Under the pieces are notes generated by a model. The model saw nothing but the letters and a program-made list of their open reading frames with translations. It made no database searches and had not been told where the DNA came from. A stretch of DNA of 64,000 nt from G963664115 sp965216035 (lineage in GTDB: Bacteria > Acidobacteriota > Terriglobia > 20CM-2-55-15): NCBI GenBank assembly GCA_965216035.1, contig CBDCFM010000020.1, forward strand, positions 1 to 64,000, in the 5' to 3' direction. The position numbers and the translations under genes were made by a program. Shown one piece after another: positions 38,436 through 46,939 of this stretch. Position 1 is the stretch's first letter, and each line of letters opens with the position of its first letter.

Positions 38436-38500
38436 GTGAACACCAGTTCCGGAATCATGAACACCGATTCCGGCCATCGTGAACACTCGCCGGAGCGAAG
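38436..38500. repeat. IS21 terminal repeats (three GTGAACAC-type sites)
   Basis: Three spaced copies of a motif, TCGTGAACACCAGTTCCGG, TCATGAACACCGATTCCGG and TCGTGAACACTCGCCGG, follow each other at about 21-24 base intervals. They are the expected IstA binding sites at an IS21 end. Confidence 0.8.
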
Positions 38501-38861
38501 CGACGGGTTAGCGTCTCAGTTTATTCCTTCAGAGTCCAGGTTTTCCCTGTTTTAGTCCTTTCCAAAATTATTGTGATAAATCGCCGCCGGCCTGTGTGTA
38601 ACTGTGCGAAAGCCGGGAGCGGAGGCTTTTGCAAGCAGCGGTGGAAATGATCAAGAGAAAGTCGGCCGAAGGCCACCATTCCCATTTGCACGGCTGCGGC
38701 AGTTTCCACAGGCCCCGTGCCCTGCGTGAGGCGCGCGTTCCGCGCCCGGACCCGGATTCCCGCACTTCCTTCGCGCGAGGATTGCGCAGGAGCGACGATT
38801 GGGTCCGGGGCCGGCCTGGAGTACCCCCTGGCGGCGGCGTGTGGATGCATCGGTGCGCCGA

Positions 38862-39620
38862 TCATCGGGACTCCTTCAACGTCTTGGGTTGGGTCTTGGT
38901 TTGCCGCATCGATGCCCCTTTCAGTTCGATACGGTGCGCATTGTGGAGGAGGCGATCGCAGATGGCGTCGGCCTGGTTCGGGTCGCCAATGACGCCGTGC
39001 CAGTCGGGGACCGGGAGCTGGCTGGCGATCAAGATGGCGGAACGTTCGCTCCGTTCCTCGACGACTTCGATCAGGTCCCGGCGTTCAGCGTCGCGCAGCG
39101 GGGCCAGGAGCCAGTCGTCGATGGCCAGCAGATCGGTTTTGGCCAGACGGGCCAGGACTCGGGTGTAGGAGCCGTCGCCACGGCCGACCGCCAGTTGGTG
39201 CAAGAGCCGAGGCATGCGGACGTAGGTGGCGTTAAAACCCCGCCGGCAGGCGCGTTCGACGAAAGCCGAAGCCAGAAAACTCTTTCCGATGCCGGTCGGA
39301 CCGGTGATGAGAAGATTGTGCCGGTCTTGGATCCACCCGCAGGAGCCCAGGGCGAGGACTTGGGAACGGTCCAGACGGCGACGATGTTTGAAGTCGACGT
39401 TTTCCAGCGATGCCGTCGCGTCGCGCAGCTTCGCCGCGCGCAGGCGTCGGGTGAGCTTGCGGTGCTCCCGGGCCGTCCACTCCTCATCCACCAGTAGGCC
39501 CAGACGTTCCTCGAAGCCGAGATCCGTGTACTGATTCGAGCGGCGTTGCTGCTCCAGGGCCTCGACCATGGCCGATAGCTTCATCTGGTTCATCTTCTCC
39601 AGGGTTTGTTCCATTAGCAT
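38862..39620 (-). CDS. istB: IS21-family helper ATPase IstB
   Basis: The 252-residue AAA+ protein has Walker A (GPTGIGKSFLASA), Walker B (DLLAIDDWLLAPL) and the IstB N-terminal helical domain (MNQMKLSAMVEALEQQ). It loads IstA transposase onto target DNA. Its ATG overlaps the istA stop (ATGCTAA), as usual in IS21. The gene is intact, but without a full istA the element cannot move by itself. Confidence 0.95.
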   Translation of the reverse strand: MLMEQTLEKMNQMKLSAMVEALEQQRRSNQYTDLGFEERLGLLVDEEWTAREHRKLTRRLRAAKLRDATASLENVDFKHRRRLDRSQVLALGSCGWIQDRHNLLITGPTGIGKSFLASAFVERACRRGFNATYVRMPRLLHQLAVGRGDGSYTRVLARLAKTDLLAIDDWLLAPLRDAERRDLIEVVEERSERSAILIASQLPVPDWHGVIGDPNQADAICDRLLHNAHRIELKGASMRQTKTQPKTLKESR

Positions 39621-40197
39621 GAGTGCGTCTCCTCGGGGTCCGCATAGTAGGCGGCGCCGCGAATGTTGTCGTGATGGGGCGTCGGTGGGGTTTCGGTGTC
39701 CCCGAAAGGCAACCGGTCCTGGGCCGACGACAGGATGTTCTTGACGGTGCGGTAGCTATAGGACTGCAAGTGCAGCGCCCGCGCACTGGCGGCTTCGAGC
39801 CGCTCGGCGCCGGAGCGGCGACCTAGACTCATCAATCCCAGGCAGGCCCGGTACCCCTGTTCCGGATGCGGCCACCGTTTCATGATCTCCTCGACCAGGC
39901 GGCCGGTCTTGGGGCCAGTTTTCTCCGCCCAACTAATCAGCCGGGACGGTGTCCATTCCGCATGGGCCCGATGGGCACTGGGCATATGTTCGGACAGAGT
40001 CGACGGCTTGTGATCGTAGCGACGGCGATGGGACGTCACGCGCCGGCCTTTGTAGTAGACCTCGACAATGGACGCCGTGTAACGCGCTTCCACCCTCTCA
40101 TGGATCAACTGGCAGGGCACGCTGTAAGGATGGCGGTCCACGGTAATGTGGTAATCGATGCTGACACGACAGTCCTTCCACTCGGCCTGTTCATACC
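39614..40197 (-). pseudogene. istA: IstA transposase, C-terminal part only
   Basis: The segment YEQAEWKDCRVSIDYHITVD, HPYSVPCQLIHERVEARYTA and YYKGRRVTSHRR matches the C-terminal beta-barrel region of IstA. The N-terminal HTH and the catalytic core are missing because IS5 copy 2 begins at 40198. The frame runs by chance a few codons into the IS5 end. Confidence 0.9.
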
Positions 40198-41303
40198 GAC
40201 CTTGTTGCATGGATCATCCCGAAGGATGTCTTATCATTGTGTTTTTCAACACCGGGGATAACTTAGATGCCACATAAGTTCAACGCAGCCCGACGGCACA
40301 AGTTTGATAAGGCACAGTACCGGGTGATCAACTGGGCGGAATATAACGAGAGCCTGCGCCAGCGGGGTGATCTGACGATCTGGGTCAGTGATGAGGCTCA
40401 AAGTGTGTGGCGCGCGCCGCGCCGCACGTCACGGGGTGGCCAGCGGAGATACTCGGATTTGGCGATCGAGACATGCCTGACGCTGCGCACGGCGTATCGG
40501 CTTGGGTTGCGACAAACGCAGGGGCTGATGGGTTCCATTGGCACGCTCATGGGGCTGGATATACGGGTGCCGGATTACTCCACACTGTCGCGTCGCGCAA
40601 ACGGCTTGAGCATCGCTCAGGTGATGAGGCAAGCCGGGTCTGTGCCTGTCCATCTGGTGGTGGACAGTACCGGCCTCAAGATCTTCGGAGAAGGAGAATG
40701 GCTTGCGCAGAAGCATAAAACCAGGGGAATACGCCGCCGCTGGCGCAAACTCCACCTCGGACTGGACCTCCATAGCGGTGCGATTGTTTGCGCCAATCTG
40801 ACTCACGATGACGTTGGAGACAGCACCGCCTTACCCGGGCTCCTGGATCAACTCGATGCCCCTGTCACGGGCTTTCTGGCGGACGGCGCCTATGATGGAG
40901 CGTCCACACGGGATCTGCTGAGGGAACGGTATGGGGAGACCCTGGATGTGGTTATACCGCCGCCAAAGAACGCAGTGACCCGACCGCAATCAGCGCGGGA
41001 TCCAACCGTTCGGGATCGCCATATTGCCGAGATCCGCAGCAACGGCCGCATGGCCTGGCAAGTGGCCACAGGGTACAACCCGCGCAGCCGGATAGAAACG
41101 CAGATCGGCCGGTGGAAGAGCGTCATCGGCCCCAGACTCAGATCCCGCAGCTTCTCCAGGCAGATCACGGAGATCCAGGTCGGCCAGAAAGTCCTGAACA
41201 CAATGACCGCACTCGGACGGCCTGTGTTCGAACGTATCGCCTGACGCTACCGCTTGGGAAAGGGCGAATTCCATCTCCGCCCCGATCCATGCAACAACGC
41301 TCC
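40198..41303 (+). mobile_element. IS5-family (IS903-like) insertion sequence, copy 2
   Basis: Same 1106-bp length and end sequences as copy 1, in the opposite orientation. It truncates istA of the IS21 element. The right flank (41304-41566) shows no recognisable gene up to the groES promoter. Confidence 0.88.
40267..41244 (+). CDS. IS5/IS903-like DDE transposase (copy 2)
   Basis: 325 residues, intact, two substitutions from copy 1, with all three catalytic acidic residues (VVDSTG, LADGAYDG, SRIETQIG). See copy 1 for domain layout. Confidence 0.92.
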   Translation: MPHKFNAARRHKFDKAQYRVINWAEYNESLRQRGDLTIWVSDEAQSVWRAPRRTSRGGQRRYSDLAIETCLTLRTAYRLGLRQTQGLMGSIGTLMGLDIRVPDYSTLSRRANGLSIAQVMRQAGSVPVHLVVDSTGLKIFGEGEWLAQKHKTRGIRRRWRKLHLGLDLHSGAIVCANLTHDDVGDSTALPGLLDQLDAPVTGFLADGAYDGASTRDLLRERYGETLDVVIPPPKNAVTRPQSARDPTVRDRHIAEIRSNGRMAWQVATGYNPRSRIETQIGRWKSVIGPRLRSRSFSRQITEIQVGQKVLNTMTALGRPVFERIA

Positions 41304-41566
41304 TGGAATGACGGAGAATGCGGCGCGGGTGTGGACAATGACGAGCCATTTCCGCTCGATCCCGAGTTGTGCGGTCCACTCCCCCCACTTCCGCTGTAGT
41401 GCGTCGTCCATCGCAAAAGGCTACGCAGAAATCCAAATCGGTGGGAGGGCGCTTAACGTGTGCCCTGTTTGTGGAAACCTCAGGCTGGGGGTGCGCAATA
41501 GACTGCGGCAGATTCTCCATCCATGCATGTTCCCTCCTGGAGGGCCTGGCCGTGCCCGCCCCGGTA

Positions 41567-41596
41567 TTGACAAGTGCGGACAGCTTTGCTTATATT
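41567..41596 (+). promoter_or_regulatory. Sigma70-type promoter of groES-groEL
   Basis: TTGACA at 41567-41572 and TATATT at 41591-41596 (spacer 18; or TTATAT with spacer 17) form a near-consensus promoter. Its start site would fall inside the CIRCE operator that follows. Confidence 0.8.
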
Positions 41597-41597
41597 G

Positions 41598-41624
41598 CTA
41601 GCACTCTCCAGCAATGAGTGCTAA
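41598..41624. promoter_or_regulatory. CIRCE operator (HrcA binding site)
   Basis: CTAGCACTC at 41598-41606, nine bases, then GAGTGCTAA at 41616-41624: the consensus is TTAGCACTC-N9-GAGTGCTAA, with one mismatch here. HrcA repressor binding here would keep groESL low without heat stress. The hrcA gene is not in the window. Confidence 0.93.
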
Positions 41625-41668
41625 CCTTGCAGACTCATTATTATTAATAACTTAGGAGGAATAGATCG

Positions 41669-41986
41669 ATGAACATGCGACCCTTGCACGACCGGGTGCT
41701 GATCAAGCGCATCGAGGAACAGGAGTCGATTCGCGGTGGGATCATCATTCCGGATTCGGCAAAAGAGAAACCCCAGGAAGGTGAAGTTGTGGCCGTGGGG
41801 AACGGCAAGAGACTGGAAGACGGGACAGTCCTGCCGTTGGAACTTCATGCGGGAGATCGGATCCTGTTTGGAAAATATTCTGGAACGGAAATCAAGTTGG
41901 ATGATGAGGAGTATCTGATCCTTCGCGAAGAGGAAGTTCTGGGTATTACTTCTGAGGCCAAGCAGGCAAAAACGGATGAGGCATAG
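41669..41986 (+). CDS. groES: Co-chaperonin GroES
   Basis: The 105-residue protein has the GroES signature (RPLHDRVLIKRIEEQESIRG, GGIIIPDSAKEKPQEGEVVA, the mobile loop that docks onto GroEL) and a C-terminal EEVLGITSEAK. TTAGGAGGAA precedes the ATG; a second in-frame ATG two codons later is an alternative start. It caps GroEL in the ATP-driven folding cycle in the cytoplasm. CIRCE and a strong promoter precede it and groEL follows after 15 bases with its own AGGAGG. Confidence 0.97.
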   Translation: MNMRPLHDRVLIKRIEEQESIRGGIIIPDSAKEKPQEGEVVAVGNGKRLEDGTVLPLELHAGDRILFGKYSGTEIKLDDEEYLILREEEVLGITSEAKQAKTDEA

Positions 41987-42001
41987 GAGGATATATTAAA
42001 A

Positions 42002-43639
42002 ATGGCTAAGCAGATTATGTATGGTGCAGATTCCCGTCAGGCGATCCTGCGTGGTGTGAACTCGCTCGCCGAGGCCGTGAAGGCAACCCTGGGACCGAAA
42101 GGCCGGAACGTTGTGCTCGACAAGAAATTCGGCTCTCCGCTGATCACAAAGGACGGCGTGACCGTCGCCAAGGAAATCGAACTGGAAGATGCCGTCGAGA
42201 ACATGGGCGCGCAGATGGTTAAAGAAGTCGCTTCAAAGACGAGTGACATAGCCGGCGATGGGACGACGACGGCGACCGTGCTGGCGCAGGCAATCTTCCG
42301 CGAAGGTGTGAAGACTGTTGCGGCAGGCGCCAACCCGATGGCTGTCAAACGCGGTATCGAACATGCCGTTAAATCGGCTGTGGAGGAGATCCACAGGCTG
42401 TCGACCGAAGTCAAGAAGGGCGAGATGATCGCGCAGGTCGCGACGGTTTCAGCAAACAATGATTCAACGATCGGAGGAATCATTGCGGATGCCATGGACC
42501 GAGTGGGCAAGGACGGCGTCATCACGGTTGAAGAGGCAAAAGCGATCGACACGTCCCTCGACGTGGTTGAAGGCATGCAGTTTGATCGCGGGAACTTGTC
42601 GCCCTATTTTGTGACCGATCAGGCACGGATGGAGGCGGTCCTGGAAGACTGCCTTATTCTGATTCACGAGAAGAAAATCAGCAGTATGAAGGACCTTCTG
42701 CCAACGCTGGAGCAGGTGGCCAAACTGGGCCGCCCGCTGCTTCTCATCGCTGAAGATATCGAAGGCGAAGCGTTGGCGACTCTGGTTGTCAACAAGCTGC
42801 GCGGGACTCTTAAGGTGGCTGCAGTCAAGGCTCCTGGTTTCGGCGACCGCCGGAAGGCCATGCTCGATGACATCGCAACCCTGACCGGAGGCCGTTCGAT
42901 TACCGAAGACCTGGGTATCAAGCTGGAAAATATTCAGATCGACGACCTGGGAAGTGCCAAGAAGGTCACGATCGACAAGGACAACACCACGATCATCGAA
43001 GGCGGCGGGTCGCCCGATGCCATCGAGGGCCGGGTCAAGCAGATCCGGGTCCAGGTCGAAGACACGTCCTCAGACTACGATCGCGAAAAACTTCAGGAGC
43101 GGTTGGCCAAACTCGTGGGTGGCGTTGCCGTCATCAAGGTGGGTGCCGCGACAGAGATCGAAATGAAGGAAAAGAAAGCTCGGGTGGAAGATGCGATGCA
43201 CGCCACTCGGGCTGCCGTCGAAGAGGGCATTGTCCCGGGCGGTGGAGTCGTCTTTATTCGAGCTTTAAAGGCGCTTGAGAAGACGCCTCTTGAGGGCGAC
43301 GAACAGATCGGCGTGAATATTGTGAAGCGGGCTCTAGAAGAGCCGCTGCGGCTGATCGTGCAAAACGCAGGTCACGAAGGGGCCGTAGTTGTGGCCAAGG
43401 TCAAAGATTCCGAGGAGACGAACTACGGCTTCGATGCCAGCGCCGAAGACTACACCGACATGATCGATGCCGGTATTCTGGATCCCGCCAAAGTTGCGCG
43501 GACGGCGCTTCAGAATGCAGCTTCAATCGCTTCTTTGATGCTGACCACCGAAGCTCTCGTTTCTGATATTCCGGAAGAGAAGAAGGGCAATGGTGCCCCG
43601 GCGATGCCTCCTGGCGGTATGGGCGGTATGGACTACTAG
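42002..43639 (+). CDS. groEL: Chaperonin GroEL
   Basis: The 545-residue chaperonin has all expected parts: an N-terminal equatorial domain with VKATLGPKGRNVVLDKKFG and the ATPase segment GDGTTTATVLAQ (residues 86-97), an apical domain, EGIVPGGGVVFIRALKAL, and the typical flexible GGMGGMDY tail. Length and motifs are normal. Its TAG stop lies inside the CTAG target site of a MITE inserted directly behind it; the target duplication keeps the stop codon, so the protein is unaffected. It shares the CIRCE-controlled transcript with groES. Confidence 0.98.
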   Translation: MAKQIMYGADSRQAILRGVNSLAEAVKATLGPKGRNVVLDKKFGSPLITKDGVTVAKEIELEDAVENMGAQMVKEVASKTSDIAGDGTTTATVLAQAIFREGVKTVAAGANPMAVKRGIEHAVKSAVEEIHRLSTEVKKGEMIAQVATVSANNDSTIGGIIADAMDRVGKDGVITVEEAKAIDTSLDVVEGMQFDRGNLSPYFVTDQARMEAVLEDCLILIHEKKISSMKDLLPTLEQVAKLGRPLLLIAEDIEGEALATLVVNKLRGTLKVAAVKAPGFGDRRKAMLDDIATLTGGRSITEDLGIKLENIQIDDLGSAKKVTIDKDNTTIIEGGGSPDAIEGRVKQIRVQVEDTSSDYDREKLQERLAKLVGGVAVIKVGAATEIEMKEKKARVEDAMHATRAAVEEGIVPGGGVVFIRALKALEKTPLEGDEQIGVNIVKRALEEPLRLIVQNAGHEGAVVVAKVKDSEETNYGFDASAEDYTDMIDAGILDPAKVARTALQNAASIASLMLTTEALVSDIPEEKKGNGAPAMPPGGMGGMDY

Positions 43640-43761
43640 CAGCCTGTCGGACTTTCGGCGTAAGTCCTTTGTTTTCAACGACGGCCCTTTTCAGCTCGAA
43701 ACTGTAAATACAGTCATATGAATGACTTAGATTTTCGATTTGGTGTTAGTCCGACAGGCTG
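43640..43761. repeat. 122-bp MITE with IS1182-like ends and CTAG target duplication
   Basis: Terminal inverted repeats CAGCCTGTCGGAC (43640-43652) and GTCCGACAGGCTG (43749-43761) are perfect over 13 bases. CTAG flanks both sides (43636-43639 and 43762-43765). The IS1182 element at 46944-48568 has ends GAGCCTGTCGG and also CTAG duplications, so this MITE is probably mobilised by that transposase. It contains no gene and separates groEL from its terminator. Confidence 0.85.
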
Positions 43762-43786
43762 CTAGAGTGTCCGCTGAGCGCACTCG

Positions 43787-43818
43787 AGCCCCCGGCCCTC
43801 AGAGCCGGGGGCTTTTAT
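43787..43818 (+). terminator. Rho-independent terminator of groESL
   Basis: AGCCCCCGGC (43787-43796) pairs with GCCGGGGGCT (43804-43813) over a 7-base loop and is followed by TTTTATTT. A partial duplicate of the descending arm with its T run recurs at 43927-43942, just before the IS5 copy. Confidence 0.85.
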
Positions 43819-43966
43819 TTGGTGCGCCAGGCATGGCGCTGGATAACCGGTGAGCGAAAGCAAACCGGGAAGTGACTGGGAGGGACCTTGCCTTGACATG
43901 GACGGCGTCGGGGCGACCGGAGGTGGGAGCCGGGGGCTTTTATGAGGCATAAGCCCGGGAAGTGAC

Positions 43967-45060
43967 TGCATGGATCATCCCGAAGGATGTCTTATCATTG
44001 TGTTTTTCAACACCGGGGATAACTTAGATGCCACATAAGTTCAACGCAGCCCGACGGCACAAGTTTGATAAGGCGCAGTATCGGGTGATCAACTGGGCAG
44101 AATATAACGAGAGCCTGCGCCAGCGGGGTGATCTGACGATCTGGATCAGTGAGGAGGCTCAAAGTGTGTGGAGCGCGCCGCGCCGCACGTCGCGGGGTGG
44201 CCAGCGGAGATACTCGGATTTGGCGATCGAGACATGCCTGACGCTGCGCACGACGTATCGGCTTGGGTTGCGGCAAACGCAGGGACTTATGGGATCCATC
44301 GGCACGCTCATGGGGCTGGATATACGGGTGCCGAATTACTCCACACTGTCACGTCGGGCAAACGGCTTGAACATCGCTCAGGCGATGAGGCACGCCGGGC
44401 CTGTGCCTGTCCATCTGGTGGTGGACAGTACCGGCCTCAAGATCTTCGGCGAGGGGGAATGGCTCGCGCAGAAGCATAAAATCAAGGGAATACGCCGCCA
44501 CTGGCGCAAACTCCACCTCGGACTGGACCTGGCCAGCGGTGCGATTGTTTGCGCCAATCTGACTCACGATGACGTTGGAGACAGCACCGCCTTGCCCGGG
44601 CTTCTGGATCAACTCGATGCCCCGGTCACGGGCTTTCTGGCTGACGGCGCCTATGATGGAGCGTCCACACGGGATCTGCTGAGGGAACGGTATGGGGAGA
44701 CCCTGGATGTGGTTATACCGCCGCCAAAGAACGCAGTGACCCGACCGCAATCGGCGCGGGATCCAACCGTTCGGGATCGCCATATTGCCGAGATCCGCAG
44801 CAACGGCCGCATGGCCTGGCAGGCGGCCACAGGGTACAACCAGCGCAGCCGGATAGAAACGCAGATCGGCCGTTGGAAGAGCGTCATCGGCCCCAAGCTC
44901 AAATCCCGCAGCTTCTCCAGGCAAATCACGGAGATCCAGGTCGGCCGGAAAGTTCTGAACACAATGACCGCACTCGGACGGCCTGTGTTCGAACGTATCG
45001 CCTGACGCTACCGCTTGGGAAAGGGCGAATTCCATCTCCGCCCCGATCCATGCAACAACG
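43967..45060 (+). mobile_element. IS5-family (IS903-like) insertion sequence, copy 3 (left tip shortened)
   Basis: The left end begins with TGCATGGATC, lacking about eight bases present in copies 1 and 2; the right end is complete (ATCCATGCAACAACG). The copy is visibly more diverged than the other two, so it is older. It cuts the upstream part of a vapC gene. Confidence 0.85.
44028..45005 (+). CDS. IS5/IS903-like DDE transposase (copy 3)
   Basis: 325 residues with scattered substitutions relative to copies 1 and 2 (for example WISEEAQSVWSAP instead of WVSDEAQSVWRAP). The catalytic Asp-Asp-Glu residues are conserved and the frame is complete. Loss of the outer left tip may have immobilised it. 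Confidence 0.9.
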   Translation: MPHKFNAARRHKFDKAQYRVINWAEYNESLRQRGDLTIWISEEAQSVWSAPRRTSRGGQRRYSDLAIETCLTLRTTYRLGLRQTQGLMGSIGTLMGLDIRVPNYSTLSRRANGLNIAQAMRHAGPVPVHLVVDSTGLKIFGEGEWLAQKHKIKGIRRHWRKLHLGLDLASGAIVCANLTHDDVGDSTALPGLLDQLDAPVTGFLADGAYDGASTRDLLRERYGETLDVVIPPPKNAVTRPQSARDPTVRDRHIAEIRSNGRMAWQAATGYNQRSRIETQIGRWKSVIGPKLKSRSFSRQITEIQVGRKVLNTMTALGRPVFERIA

Positions 45061-45183
45061 CGTCCCAATGACCTGTTGATCGCCGCGCAGGCTCTCGCAC
45101 TGGACCTCACCGGCGTGACGGTGAATGTACAGGAGTTCTCCCGCGTGCCTGGCCTGGGGGTTGAGAACTGGCTATCCGGATGA
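45061..45183 (+). pseudogene. VapC-type PIN-domain toxin, C-terminal remnant
   Basis: The 40-codon frame NDLLIAAQALALDLTGVTVN, VQEFSRVPGLGVENW is the classic VapC C-terminus with the acidic Asp of the PIN active site (NDLLIAAQA) and the FSRVPGLxVENW ending. Everything upstream is replaced by IS5 copy 3. No antitoxin is left. Confidence 0.8.
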
Positions 45184-45293
45184 CATCGGTCGATCGCCTG
45201 TGTCACCCCTCAGCCAGCTGATGCTCTCCGCGCGGCGGCGGGGAGATGGCCTGATCTGCGTTCAATACATGGCATCACCCACGCCAAACCGGG

Positions 45294-46937
45294 TCAACTC
45301 TGGATCGCCTGCCGGGCGGCGAGAACTTCGGTGACGAGGCTCCGAACGTGCTGCTCGTCGATGAACGGCGAGAGGATGAAGCTCTTCAGGCCCACCATCG
45401 GCTCGCCGTAATCCGTTTCGCGATAGCAATCCGTCATCGAGATGTGCACCCCTTCCCCACGCATAGCCCGGTCGTAGAGATACCGGTACAACCGACGGTT
45501 GTAGTCGTTGTGGCGCAGCAATTCTTCACGGGCGCCCGGATCGGTGCGCTCGCGCTCTTTGATGATCCAGGTATCGACGCCGTCCGGATAGACTCGAAAC
45601 ACCGTGACCATCCCAACGCCCTCATCGTTGAGCACCGTCATCGAGTCATGCCCTTCGAGATGCTCGCGCAGCGTTTCGGCCATCTCCACGAGGTGCCCGA
45701 TGAGAACGCGGAGGCCGACCCGGCCGAAGAGCTGGAGGTTGGCGTACGCTGCGAGCACGCCTGACCCGCTACGCGACGTCTCCAGGGTATACACCCCGGG
45801 ATGGCGCTCCCCGGACTGGAACAGATACGGCATCTCGTCCCGGCCCCGGACGAGCCGCTGCAGGTCGGCTCGGTCGCGAACCAGAAACAGGCTCGATATG
45901 TATGGCGCAAAGCCGGTCTTGTGGAAGTCGATCCCGATGGAGTCGGCCCGGTGCAGCTTCGAGATGCGATGACAAGCCGCCGCAAGCGCCCGCACCGTGC
46001 GGGGACGAAACCCGAGTGGGTTTCGTTCGAAGTCATAGTCGTTGAACACCGACCACGCCCATCCGATGACGGCGTCGGCGTGGACGTGCGGCGTGTAGTC
46101 GAGGGCGTAGTCGTCGACCAACCGGTCACGCAGATCGACGACAGCGTCGAGGTCGTCGACGCCGAATGCGTCGGTCGTACCCAGCGTCGCAACCAGCGCT
46201 ACGATGTTCCGGCCCTGGCCGATCGCCGCGCGGGCGGCCGCGTCGAGACGGTCGATGCGGATATCGTTCTGCAGGTGCGTCGGCACCTCGACAACGTTCT
46301 TCTCGCCGAGGCCGAGCCAGCCGGCAACGTTCAGGCGGCAGTAGTGGCTCTGCGCCGACGCCAGGATCACGCCATCTCCGCGGACGCCGTTCTCCATCGC
46401 GTCGGGAAACGCCTTCTCGATGCCGAGCTTGACGCCATAGAGCGTTGTGCCCGTCCCTCCGAACGTGAAGACACCGGCCGACTGCTCTGGGTCATAGCCG
46501 ACGAGCCGGGCCATCATGGCAGCGACCGACGCTTCGGTCAGCGCGAGGCCGTACGACGTATCGTCTGAGATGAGGTTCGGATTGTAAATGGCGGGCAGCA
46601 GCGATCCGATGATGCTCGGGATCGACGGGGGCGGGACGACATTGATCTGCGTCCGCGGATGCCCCCAGATCGGCAGACCTTCGAGCTTGCCAACCAGCAG
46701 GCTCGCCACCTCTTCCACGCTACATCCCTCCTCGGCCATCTCCGCCTGCTCGGCGGAAGCGTAATCGAGCGCACGCGGGCGGCCGAGCAGTGGCAGCTCA
46801 GACTTCATGGCGTCGACCTGATCAAGGGCCCGCATGATCGAGAAGACGAAATACGCGTCGTGCATCCGGGCGGAAACAGGTGCAGGGAAGACCTCCCGTA
46901 TCCGAGTCAGCAACTCGTGGTAGATGGGATTGGTCAC
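45294..46937 (-). CDS. Group II pyridoxal-phosphate-dependent decarboxylase
   Basis: The 547-residue protein is a group II amino-acid decarboxylase. It has the PLP-phosphate loop FTFGGTGTTLYG (158-169), the ring-stacking His in SAQSHYC, HVHADAVIGWAW with the Asp that contacts the pyridine N, and the Schiff-base lysine K340 in IGIDFHKTG. It probably acts on aspartate, glutamate, diaminobutyrate or an aromatic amino acid; the substrate is not readable. The annotated start is a GTG just 2 bases from the CTAG duplication of the IS1182 element. The native promoter, ribosome site and perhaps the true N-terminus are therefore displaced. It may be silent or driven from within the IS. Confidence 0.85.
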   Translation of the reverse strand: MTNPIYHELLTRIREVFPAPVSARMHDAYFVFSIMRALDQVDAMKSELPLLGRPRALDYASAEQAEMAEEGCSVEEVASLLVGKLEGLPIWGHPRTQINVVPPPSIPSIIGSLLPAIYNPNLISDDTSYGLALTEASVAAMMARLVGYDPEQSAGVFTFGGTGTTLYGVKLGIEKAFPDAMENGVRGDGVILASAQSHYCRLNVAGWLGLGEKNVVEVPTHLQNDIRIDRLDAAARAAIGQGRNIVALVATLGTTDAFGVDDLDAVVDLRDRLVDDYALDYTPHVHADAVIGWAWSVFNDYDFERNPLGFRPRTVRALAAACHRISKLHRADSIGIDFHKTGFAPYISSLFLVRDRADLQRLVRGRDEMPYLFQSGERHPGVYTLETSRSGSGVLAAYANLQLFGRVGLRVLIGHLVEMAETLREHLEGHDSMTVLNDEGVGMVTVFRVYPDGVDTWIIKERERTDPGAREELLRHNDYNRRLYRYLYDRAMRGEGVHISMTDCYRETDYGEPMVGLKSFILSPFIDEQHVRSLVTEVLAARQAIQS

Positions 46938-46939
46938 AC

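Larger units (their letters stand above)
38436..40197 (-). mobile_element. IS21-family remnant, one end intact, other end removed by IS5
   Basis: The left end carries multiple terminal binding repeats, the hallmark of IS21. istB is complete, but istA retains only its C-terminal part because IS5 copy 2 sits at 40198. The other half of the element is not found on the right side of that IS5 copy, so a deletion accompanied the insertion. It ends the phage gene at about 38435. Confidence 0.85.

Noticed and set aside
38436..38500. CRISPR-like short repeats
   Set aside because: Only three imperfect units spaced 21-24 bases apart at the end of an IS21 element; these are IstA binding sites.
41304..41566. 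Possible second half of IS21 or a cysteine-containing ORF right of IS5 copy 2
   Set aside because: The open frame has CPVCGN but no ribosome site or homology that I recognise, and nothing like the IstA N-terminus is present.
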